8,137 nucleotides of DNA from an uncultured Caulobacteraceae bacterium (lineage in GTDB: Bacteria > Pseudomonadota > Alphaproteobacteria > Caulobacterales > Caulobacteraceae), in contig CAMLKO010000038.1 in the NCBI GenBank assembly GCA_946480495.1, forward strand, positions 1 through 8,137, given 5' to 3'. A program made the translations under genes and the position numbers. Of this stretch, positions 1-6,700 are shown piece by piece (position 1 is the stretch's first letter; each line of letters starts with the position of its first letter). The notes beneath the pieces are model-generated. The model was not told the DNA's origin. It saw only the letters and a program-made list of their open reading frames with translations, and ran no database searches.

Positions 1-848
1 AGCAGGCCGCCGGGTTTCAGCACCCTTGCGATCTCGGCGGCGACCACGGGGCGCACGCGCGGCGGCAGCTCATGGAACAGGTAGACGCAGGTGACGGCGT
101 CCAGGCTGGCGTCGGCGAACGGCAGCCGCTCGGCGTTGGCCTGGACCACGGGAACGCCCGAGCGGTCGCGCGCCTCGACCGTGTAGGTAGGCGAAAGGTC
201 GAGACCCAACAGCCTGGCGCGAGGAAACGCCGCGCGCAGGTCCTTCAGGAAGCCGCCGGAACCGCAGGCGAGGTCGAGAACCCTCAACCCCCGCTGGTCG
301 CGGCCGCGCCAGGCCTTGGCCAGCAGCGACAGGGCGCGGCGGCGCATGGCGCCCGCCGCGCCGGAAAACAGCGCCTCGACCTGCGCCTCGTAGCGGCGGG
401 CGCTGTCCTCGGTCAGCCAGCCGCCGGTCTGGTAGTGGAAGTTCTGACGGTAATAGGCTGGATAAGCTCGTGAATTCGTGACGTCACGGACCTCTGTCCC
501 GTGGGCCTTGCGGCGGCGCTCGTCGACCGCCTTGGCGTCGGTCAGGACGTCGGCGGCGCGGCGGAAGACCTCGGCCGGATCGACCTCGGTGTCCATCGCC
601 GGATAGAGGCCCGCCGCCACGTCGCGCGCGTCCTTCCTGAAGGCGGAAAGATAGGCGTTGCGCAGGCGCTCGCGGGAAACGGGCGGCGTGGTGGATTCGA
701 AGGACTTCGCCTGCTCGCCCTGCGTGGGGCGGACGAAGGCGCGGGCGGCGCGGCCGGTGGCGGTCCACCACGCGGCCTTGGCGGCCTGGGCGGCGACATG
801 CGCGGCCGCGTCGATCGCGAACGCCCCTCGCCTGCCTTGCTTCTTCAT
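1..848 (-). CDS. Class I SAM-dependent methyltransferase (3' end cut by window edge)
   Basis: The frame is open from an ATG at 848-846 to the left edge, giving 282 codons with the C-terminus missing. The methyltransferase core is clear. Motif I is V-L-D-L-A-C-G-S-G-G-F at residues 190-200, the acidic end of strand 2 is L-G-L-D-L-S at 214-219, motif II surrounds A-E-R-L-P-F-A-D at 239-246, and the post-core stretch has R-V-L-K-P-G-G at 275-281. In front lies a roughly 185-residue extension containing N-F-H-Y-Q-T-G-G-W-L at 136-145 and a following Q-V-E-A-L-F-S-G. I recall this signature from UbiE-like methyltransferases of cyanobacteria, plastids and some proteobacteria, but the substrate cannot be read from it. 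The ATG sits 5 bp after the stop of the upstream RNA methyltransferase. The GGTGAG at 858-853, which includes that stop codon, can serve as ribosome-binding site, so translational coupling is likely. A GTG in the same frame at 857-855 is a weaker alternative start. The fold is near certain; the role is unknown. Confidence 0.88.
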   Translation of the reverse strand, partial: MKKQGRRGAFAIDAAAHVAAQAAKAAWWTATGRAARAFVRPTQGEQAKSFESTTPPVSRERLRNAYLSAFRKDARDVAAGLYPAMDTEVDPAEVFRRAADVLTDAKAVDERRRKAHGTEVRDVTNSRAYPAYYRQNFHYQTGGWLTEDSARRYEAQVEALFSGAAGAMRRRALSLLAKAWRGRDQRGLRVLDLACGSGGFLKDLRAAFPRARLLGLDLSPTYTVEARDRSGVPVVQANAERLPFADASLDAVTCVYLFHELPPRVRPVVAAEIARVLKPGGL

Positions 849-853
849 CGCCC

Positions 854-2095
854 TCACCGGGAAAAGACGCCGACCAGCTCAATGTGGGGCGACCAGAGGA
901 ACTGGTCCACCGGCAGAACGCGATCGAGCCGAAATCCCGCGTCGACCAGCGTGCGGGCGTCGCGCGCGAAGGTGGCCGGATTGCAGGAGACGTAGGCGAC
1001 GCGCGGCGTCTTGGAGCGCGCGATCTCTCCGGCCTGCTCGGCGGCCCCGGCGCGCGGCGGGTCGAGGACGACGGCGTCGACCTTGGCCAGCTCAGCCGAC
1101 AGCACCGGGCGGCGGGCGAGGTCGCGGGCTTCGGCGGTGATCGCCTTCAGGCCGGGCGCGGTCGCCATCGCGGCCTTCAGCGCCGAAATGGCCGGCGCGG
1201 AGGAATCGGCGGCGAGAACCGGCGCGACCTGCGCCAGCCGGAAGGTGAAGGTGCCCACCCCACAGTAGAGGTCGGCCAGCCGCCCTGCCCCCGCCACCGC
1301 CTCGGCCACGAAGGCCGCCATCGCCTCCTCGGCCTGCGGGACGGCCTGCAGGAAGGCGCCGGGCGGCAGGGCGACGGTGGCGGGGCCCAGCCGCACGATC
1401 GGCTGGCGGGCCTGATAGACGATCTCGCCGCCCATGGTGACGCGCGCCATGTCGCCCGCCGGGGCGGCTTCGGCCGCCCGCATCCGCGCATCGGCGGAAA
1501 GCCCGCCGGAGCGGCGCTCCACGCCGGTGACGTCGACGTCGAGGCCGGTGGCGGTCCAGGTGACGTGCAGGGTCGGCGCGGACTTCGGATGCTCCAGGAA
1601 CGGCTCGGCGAGCCTGCGCAGCGCCGGAAAGGCCGCGACCAGCCGCGGGTCGGCGATGGGGCAGACGTCGATGGCCACCAGCCGCCAGGACCGGCGCGCC
1701 TTGAAGCCGATCTCGGCCCCCGCCCCGCCCTTGCGTGCGTGCAACGCCAGACGCCGCCGCGCGCCCGGCGAGGCGGCGAAGGGCGGCAGGATGTCCGTCT
1801 CGATCCGCTCGCGGGCCAGCGCCAGGCGCACCTGCTCGGCCTTCCAGGCGAGGTAGGGCCCATGCGCCCAATGCTGCAGGGAACAGCCGCCGCATTCGCC
1901 GTAGTGCGGCGAAACCGGCGCGATACGTTCGGGACTGGCGCGCAGGACCTCCAGCAGCTCGCCGCGCTCGCCCTCGACCCGGGCGCGGACGCGCTCGCCG
2001 GGCAGGGTCAGCGGCACGAACACGGGGCCGTCGGCCACCCCGTCGCCCTGGGCGCCGATCCTGCCGATTTCGAGCTCGACCGGCGCGCCCGCCAT
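854..2095 (-). CDS. TrmA/RumA-family RNA (uracil-5-)-methyltransferase with TRAM domain
   Basis: This 413-residue protein should methylate C5 of a uridine in rRNA or tRNA using SAM. Its length is close to that of E. coli RlmD (about 430). Residues 5-55 form a TRAM-like RNA-binding domain. C68-G-G-C71 and C145 correspond to iron-sulfur ligands of the RlmD type, but the first expected cysteine is S62 (TCG codon). The SAM loop is D-L-Y-C-G-V-G-T-F at 275-283. The catalytic region has L-D-P-P-R-A-G at 344-350 and S-C-N-P-A-T at 370-375, with C371 as nucleophile, and E406 in H-I-E-L as the probable base. The usual F-Q-x-N loop reads F-L-Q-A-V at 248-252, so the Asn is not conserved. The ATG at 2095 has a strong ribosome-binding site, GGGAGG, on the minus strand at 2105-2100 with 4 nt spacing. 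The gene leads a likely operon with the methyltransferase ending at the left edge. I leave RlmD versus RlmC versus TrmA open, although the cluster cysteines favour an RlmD-like enzyme. Confidence 0.93.
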   Translation of the reverse strand: MAGAPVELEIGRIGAQGDGVADGPVFVPLTLPGERVRARVEGERGELLEVLRASPERIAPVSPHYGECGGCSLQHWAHGPYLAWKAEQVRLALARERIETDILPPFAASPGARRRLALHARKGGAGAEIGFKARRSWRLVAIDVCPIADPRLVAAFPALRRLAEPFLEHPKSAPTLHVTWTATGLDVDVTGVERRSGGLSADARMRAAEAAPAGDMARVTMGGEIVYQARQPIVRLGPATVALPPGAFLQAVPQAEEAMAAFVAEAVAGAGRLADLYCGVGTFTFRLAQVAPVLAADSSAPAISALKAAMATAPGLKAITAEARDLARRPVLSAELAKVDAVVLDPPRAGAAEQAGEIARSKTPRVAYVSCNPATFARDARTLVDAGFRLDRVLPVDQFLWSPHIELVGVFSR

Positions 2096-2193
2096 GGAAC
2101 CTCCCTAGTTCAGCGACCATTCAGGTTCGCCCAGCCACCTTCACCCTTACCACGGCGAATCTCCCTCGCTGCGGTCGCAAGGAGACTATGGAT
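2096..2193. other. Divergent intergenic region between RNA methyltransferase and glycine-zipper gene
   Basis: These 98 bp must carry the start signals of both flanking genes. Ribosome-binding sites are visible at each end: GGGAGG on minus at 2105-2100, and AAGGAGA on plus at 2179-2185. I could not assign a convincing -35/-10 pair in either direction. One GANTC (GAATC at 2157-2161), the methylation target of CcrM in Caulobacterales, lies in the middle, but a 5-base motif alone carries little weight. Confidence 0.5.
2179..2185 (+). promoter_or_regulatory. Ribosome-binding site that decides the start of the first glycine-zipper gene
   Basis: AAGGAGA lies only 2 nt before a first ATG at 2188 but 8 nt before a second in-frame ATG at 2194. 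Normal spacing favours 2194. That start also gives a cleaner signal peptide beginning M-K-T-V, rather than M-D-M-K with an acidic residue near the N-terminus. Confidence 0.65.
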
Positions 2194-2613
2194 ATGAAGA
2201 CAGTTCTTGCGCTCGTCAGCGCCGCCGCCATCGCGGCTTCAACGCTTGTCGTTCCGCAGTTCGCCAGCGCCCAGAGCGCACGCACCTACGGCTCGGGCGA
2301 TCTCTGCGCGGCCCAGAAGCGCGCGGCGGGCAACAAGGGCGCCGTCGTCGGCGGCCTGATCGGGGCCTTCGCGGGTTCGCAGCTCGCCGGACACGGTGCG
2401 CGGACCGAAGGCACAATCCTCGGCGCCGGGGTCGGCGCGGTCGCGGGCCACGAGATCGCCAAGCGCAACGTCCACTGCGTCGCCTATCCCACCCGCATCT
2501 CCGCCCACAAGGCCAACTGCCGGTGGGTCCAGGAGTACTACGGCGGGCGCAACCACAGTTTCGAAGTTTGCCGCGGACGTGACGGCGTCTGGCGGCCGAG
2601 CGGCCGGGGCTAG
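2194..2613 (+). CDS. Small secreted glycine-zipper protein (17 kDa surface antigen-like), first of tandem pair
   Basis: The 139-residue product begins with a Sec signal peptide: one Lys, a hydrophobic run, and A-S-A before Q27, so cleavage is likely after A26. It lacks a lipobox cysteine, so it is probably not a lipoprotein, unlike many 17 kDa antigen relatives. Residues about 49-88 form a glycine zipper of two hydrophobic G-x3-G-type segments joined by a polar turn, G-H-G-A-R-T-E-G at 67-73. Such segments are known in Rick_17kDa_Anti and OmpA-associated zipper families and are thought to insert into or pack against membranes. Four cysteines (C38, C95, C109, C126) could form two disulfides in the periplasm. 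The C-terminal piece ends F-E-V-C-R-x3-G-V-W. The next gene, 47 bp downstream on the same strand, encodes a paralogue. The role is unknown; an envelope structural or stress role is an inference. Confidence 0.85.
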   Translation: MKTVLALVSAAAIAASTLVVPQFASAQSARTYGSGDLCAAQKRAAGNKGAVVGGLIGAFAGSQLAGHGARTEGTILGAGVGAVAGHEIAKRNVHCVAYPTRISAHKANCRWVQEYYGGRNHSFEVCRGRDGVWRPSGRG

Positions 2614-2660
2614 GCTCCGGTTTCCACCGTCTGCATCAAAGCCCAGAAAGGGTGAGTACC

Positions 2661-3287
2661 ATGACTAGATTGATGAAGGGCCTGATGGCCGGCGTGGCGG
2701 CGGTCACCACCGTCGCCGGTCTGGCGGCCATTCCGACCGGCGCCTCGGCGCAGAGCTACTACGGCTCGGGCTACGGCTATAACACCGGCAACTACTACGG
2801 CGGCGGGTACAACTACGACCCCTGCCAGCGCGACACCACCCAACGCAGCACGACCGGCGGCCTTGTCGGCGCCGCGATCGGGGCCGCGGTCGGCAGCAAC
2901 ATCGCCGCTCATGGCGTGCGGACCGAAGGCGCGGTGCTCGGCGGCCTTGTCGGCGCCGCGCTCGGCGCGTCGGTGGGTCAGCAGTCGGCCGCCTGTTCGC
3001 GGGCCGCGCCTCCGCCCCCTCCCCCGCAGCCGGCCTACAGCTACGGCTACGGCCAGCAGCCGTATTACGGCGCGAGCCCGTACAACGGCCGCAGCTACGG
3101 CTACAACGATCCCTACTACGGCGATGACAGCTACGGCCCGGCCTACAACTACCCGGCCGCCGTTGGACCGAGCGCCGACCAGTGCACGCTGGCGGAAAGC
3201 CCGATCTACCTGCCCGACGGCCGCACCCAGAAGCGCTTCGTGCGCGTCTGCCGCGACTCGACCGGCCGCTATCAGGTCGTCGACTAA
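2661..3287 (+). CDS. Secreted glycine-zipper protein with Tyr/Gly-rich low-complexity arms, second of tandem pair
   Basis: The 208-residue product has a signal peptide with probable cleavage after A30 (A-S-A before Q31), as in its neighbour. The order is a Tyr/Gly/Asn-rich segment at 31-52 (8 Tyr), C55, a glycine zipper at about 66-107, C112, a proline run at 117-122, a second Tyr/Gly-rich segment at 126-164 (13 Tyr in 39 residues), then a C-terminal piece with C175 and V-C-R-D at 196-199. The C55-C112 block aligns without gaps to C38-C95 of the preceding protein (23 of 58 identical, including H-G-x-R-T-E-G). The ATG at 2661 is chosen over an in-frame GTG at 2652 because GGTGAG at 2651-2656 then lies a suitable 4 nt upstream. 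No terminator separates it from the first gene, so co-transcription is likely. It is probably a periplasmic or outer-membrane protein; its function is not known to me. Confidence 0.85.
   Translation: MTRLMKGLMAGVAAVTTVAGLAAIPTGASAQSYYGSGYGYNTGNYYGGGYNYDPCQRDTTQRSTTGGLVGAAIGAAVGSNIAAHGVRTEGAVLGGLVGAALGASVGQQSAACSRAAPPPPPPQPAYSYGYGQQPYYGASPYNGRSYGYNDPYYGDDSYGPAYNYPAAVGPSADQCTLAESPIYLPDGRTQKRFVRVCRDSTGRYQVVD
2856..2960 (+). repeat. Intragenic direct repeat encoding the zipper unit G-G-L-V-G-A-A
   Basis: A 21-bp stretch at 2856-2876 recurs exactly at 2940-2960, 84 bp (28 codons) later in the same frame. Each copy encodes G-G-L-V-G-A-A at the start of one half of the glycine zipper. The zipper therefore consists of two similar halves, and the nucleotide identity suggests a recent copy or gene conversion within the gene. 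Confidence 0.8.
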
Positions 3288-3298
3288 CTAGCCCTTCG

Positions 3299-3332
3299 CC
3301 CTCCCGCTGTGGGATGATCCGCGGCGGGAGGG
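3299..3332 (+). promoter_or_regulatory. Long hairpin sequestering the ribosome-binding site of the VOC gene
   Basis: The arms 3299-3313 and 3318-3332 can form a 15-bp stem around the loop ATGA. Nine outer pairs are perfect (CCCTCCCGC with GCGGGAGGG), followed by six inner pairs including three G-U wobbles. The 3' arm contains GGGAGGG at 3326-3332, the Shine-Dalgarno sequence 4 nt before the ATG at 3337. The hairpin starts 11 bp after the previous gene's stop. No T-run follows it, so a standard intrinsic terminator is less likely, though attenuation of read-through is possible. Control of VOC translation by this structure is an inference. Confidence 0.6.
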
Positions 3333-3336
3333 TCCG

Positions 3337-3747
3337 ATGGCTATCCGGATCAGAGACATCGACCACATCGTGCTGCGCGCCAGGGACCTGGCGCGCATGC
3401 AGGCGTTCTACTGCGACGTGCTGGGCTGCACGGTCGCCAAGGTCCAGGAGCGCTTCGGCCTCGTCCAGCTGCAGGCCGGCCGCTCGATGATCGACCTGGT
3501 CGATCTCGAAGGCCCGCTCGGCCAGGCCGGCGGCGCGGCGCCGGGCCGCGAAGGCCGAAACATGGACCACTTCTGCCTGCGCCTGGACCCGTTCGACGGC
3601 GAGGCGATCCTGCAATTCCTGAAGACCAAGGGCATCGACGCCGGCGAAGTGGTCGACCGCTTCGGCGCGGAAGGGAGCGGGCCGTCCGTCTACATCACCG
3701 ACCCCGAGGGCAACGTCGTCGAGCTGAAGGGTCGGCCCTACCCCTGA
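3337..3747 (+). CDS. VOC-fold protein (glyoxalase/bleomycin-resistance/dioxygenase superfamily)
   Basis: The 136-residue protein contains the two beta-alpha-beta-beta-beta modules of a single VOC domain. The first opens with D-I-D-H-I-V-L at 7-13 and has F-Y-C-D-V-L-G at 24-30. The second opens with N-M-D-H-F-C-L at 75-81 and ends with D-P-E-G-N-V-V-E-L at 122-130. H10, H78 and E129 sit at the usual metal-ligand positions, and D53 or D56 in M-I-D-L-V-D could supply the fourth. R-N-M-D-H-F and G-S-G-P-S-V-Y-I match a widespread small VOC subgroup whose substrate is unknown to me. The product is probably a cytoplasmic metalloenzyme acting on a small molecule. The ATG at 3337 is supported by GGGAGGG at 3326-3332. 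Its 3' end overlaps the convergent AsmA-like gene by 10 bp. It may be read through from the zipper genes, since I see no separate promoter. Confidence 0.88.
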   Translation: MAIRIRDIDHIVLRARDLARMQAFYCDVLGCTVAKVQERFGLVQLQAGRSMIDLVDLEGPLGQAGGAAPGREGRNMDHFCLRLDPFDGEAILQFLKTKGIDAGEVVDRFGAEGSGPSVYITDPEGNVVELKGRPYP

Positions 3748-6700
3748 GGCGCCTTGGGCGTGCGCGGCTCGAACATCCGGCGCAGGAAGCCGGGGGCTGC
3801 GACCGACAGCGGATTGATGGTGATCTTCGGCGCCTCGAACGGACCCTTGGCCGTGTAGGTAATGCCGAACAGGCCCTCGCTCTCACGCGCGCCGAACACG
3901 CCGCCGAGCGCCGCGTTCAGGACGTAGGCCGGGGTGACGACGCCGATCACGTCCAGCGTGTGGGTCTTGGTGTCCATCATGCCGCGCGCGGTGAGGCCGA
4001 CGGACTTGCCGGTGGCGCGGACGTCCTCGAGCGTCACGTCGGAGCCGCGGATCTTCAGCGGGGCGATGACCTCGTCGAAGACGATGGCGCCGTTGGTGGC
4101 CACCAGCTGCGCCGCGCCCGGCACGCGGATGATGGTGAGGTCGCGGACGTCGAAGTCGAAGTCATAGCCGCCCTCGACGATGCGGCCGGTCCCCGTCGCA
4201 TGGCCGCCGCGCAGGTTGGCGTAGCCGCCCAGCGACTTGGCCACGTCGCCGAGGTCGGCCACGTCGACGGAGAGCGCGGTCGTGTCCTTGTCCGGCCAGG
4301 CCTTCAGGCTGATCGGGGCGCCCGCCAGCGTGGCGGCGGTGAGCGTGGCGCGGCGCTGGTCGGGTGGACCCCAGCCGCCGCTCAGCTTCACGTCCTTCAC
4401 GTAGCCGCTTTCGGAGAGACGCACGCGGTCGAGATCGGCGTCGAGGCGCAGCGTCTGTTTGGAAGCCGCACCACCGCCGCCGGAGCCGGAGCCCGAGACC
4501 TTCTCCACCCGCTTCAGGATCGGCCGGAAGTCGAGATAGCGGCCGGCGACGTTGGCCTGGAAACCCTCGCGGCTCTCGCGGGCCTGCAGGGCGCCGTCGA
4601 AGAAGCCCTCCAGCCTCACGGTCGGCAGCGACAGCGACGCCAGCTGGTCCTTGGTCAGCACGGCCGAGCCGTTGACCTCCAGCCCCGGCCCTTCGGCGAC
4701 GATGTGCTGGACGGTGACGCCGCCGCCGGGCTGCACGGCGAGGTCGATGTAGCCCCGCGCGGGCTTGCCGGCGGGCTTGGCCCAGCCGGAGTCGGGGACC
4801 GACAGCGCGGCGCGGGACAGGTCGGTCTCGAGGCGGCCGCTCAGCTTGCCGTCGGCGGTCTGGTCGAGGCGGCCGGTGAAGTCGAGCGCGCCGTCCATGA
4901 ACTCATGCACGTCGAGGCCCAGCCGCACGAAGGTCTGTTCGGGCGCCGAGCCCGAGAGCGCGATCTGGCGGCGGCCGGATCGCTCGGGCGAGACGCTGTA
5001 GCGGATCGAGGCGCCGGCGGCCTGCGCCTGGCCGGAAATGCCGCCGCGCGCCGCCGTGCCCTGGGCGTCGATGGAGAACGGCGCCTCGGGCCGTAGCGGC
5101 AGGCCGAGGTCGGCGAAGTCCTGGCGGTCGAGACTGGTGCGGAAACGATAGGCGAGCACGTCGGGAGCGCCGTCCGGACGCCATTCGACGCGGCCCTTCA
5201 TGCCGGCCAGCGTGTAGTCGGCCGCGCCGCCAAGGTCCTGCAGCGAGGCGTTGACCACCAGCTGCTGCGGACGGCCAAACAGCGGAAAATGCGAGAGGCC
5301 CATGCGGACGGCCTCATCGGGCGTGATGTCGGCGGCGTAGCGGAAGACACGGGCGGGAGTCCGGGCGTAGGCCAGGGTCCCGGAATAGGCGTCGGCGTCG
5401 AGGCTGCCGACCCACTGGCCGCCCTTGGCGTTCATCGCCAGGCGGACCGGGACGCGAGACGACAGGCCGCGGCCCACGGGGAATCCGGCGAGCCGCCAGG
5501 CTTCGGGCTGGCCTGTACCGCTGGCCAGGACATGCCGGGGGTCCCACTGGATCTTGCCGCCGAAGACCCGCGAGCGGATGACGCCGCCGCCCGCGCCGTT
5601 GCGGGTGTTCAGGTGCGCCTGGAAGGGCGCGCCCTCGGCGCCGACGAAGCTGACCCTGCCGTCGAGGTCCATGGCCTTGGCGCCGGCGTTCCTGCCGCGC
5701 AGCGCGGCCTGGAAGGCGATCTTGCCGGCGAAGGGGCCGACCTTGCCCACGCCGTTGGCGGTCATGTGGTTGAGGTCGCCTTCCACGGCCATGTCGCCGC
5801 CGGTCAGGTCCATGCCGATGGCGACGTCGCGGATGACCGAGTTGCGGATCGTCCCGGCGTAGCGCGCGCCATAGTCCGTCGGCTGGACGTGGAAGAACAT
5901 CGGCCGGGTGATGACGATCTTCAGCTCGGCCGGGCCGCTCAGCCGGTCGGGCGACATGCCGGTTGGGCCCATCAGTTGCAGCGGCGGCATGTTGATGAGC
6001 GTCAGCATGTCGCCGATGTCGCCGCGCGTCCGGGCGCCGAAGGTGGCGGTCGCGCCCCGGGGCTTGAAGCGCGGGATGGTCACGACGCCGTCGGTGAGGG
6101 CGAGCTTGTAGAGCTGGCCCGACGGCATCACGAGGTCGAGGCGGTCGCCCTGCACCACGCCGGAGCCGACGGCGTGCTCGATGGGCGGCAGGGTGGGGGC
6201 GACCTTCAGCACGCCCTCGCGGTAGTTGAAGGCGATCCGCAGCTGCTCGTTCTTCAGCTTGTGGCGGTCGAGCTGGCCGGGCGGGATGTCGGCGTGGATG
6301 GTCGATCCGGTGACGCGGGCCGACACCAGCCGCGGCTCCAGCCACAGCCTCGCGCCCTTGGCGATGCCCTCCGGCCAGAAGGCGAAGACCTGCGGGATGC
6401 CGATCTCGCCGCCGACGGCGATGTCGGCCTTCATGCCCCAGGAGATGTCCGGATTTGCGCCGCGGTAGAGGAGCGCGCTGATCTTCACCGGCTGGCCGGC
6501 CATCAGCACGCGCAGGTCGCGGACCTCCAGCCTGCCCTTCTCCGGCGTCAGCGCGCCCGTCAGGACCATGCGGTCAAGCGTCTGCGGCTGGGCGTGCGGG
6601 GCGATGGTGAGGAGGCTGTGGTCGCTGGTCAGGCGGTATTCGACGCGCGCGGGCTGGCCCTTGCGCTCGGGGGCCAGCCAAAGGCGCCCGACCACGTTCA

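Noticed and set aside
2096..2121. GGAACC-N16-CATT resembling an ECF/EcfG stress promoter upstream of the zipper genes
   Set aside because: The -10 part departs from CGTT, and the GGAACC is explained by the start region of the divergent RNA methyltransferase. One partial match is not enough.
2157..2161. GAATC, a CcrM-type GANTC methylation site in the divergent spacer
   Set aside because: A 5-base degenerate motif occurs by chance, and several others lie inside coding regions of this window. There is no evidence of a regulatory role.
884..2197. Plus-strand open frame of 437 codons opposite the RNA methyltransferase
   Set aside because: The minus strand carries all the catalytic motifs of the TrmA family. 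The plus frame has only Arg/Gly/Asp-rich shadow composition and no ribosome-binding site of note.
3299..3332. Intrinsic terminator for the zipper operon
   Set aside because: The stem is strong but is followed by TCCGATGG rather than a T-run, and its 3' arm is the ribosome-binding site of the next gene. A leader structure is the better reading, though attenuation is not excluded.
2704..3615. Minus-strand open frame of 303 codons across the second zipper gene and the VOC gene
   Set aside because: It crosses two well-supported plus-strand genes and is Arg/Ser-rich shadow sequence.
3960..5096. Plus-strand open frame of 378 codons inside the AsmA-like gene
   Set aside because: It is an antisense shadow with no domain or start signal.
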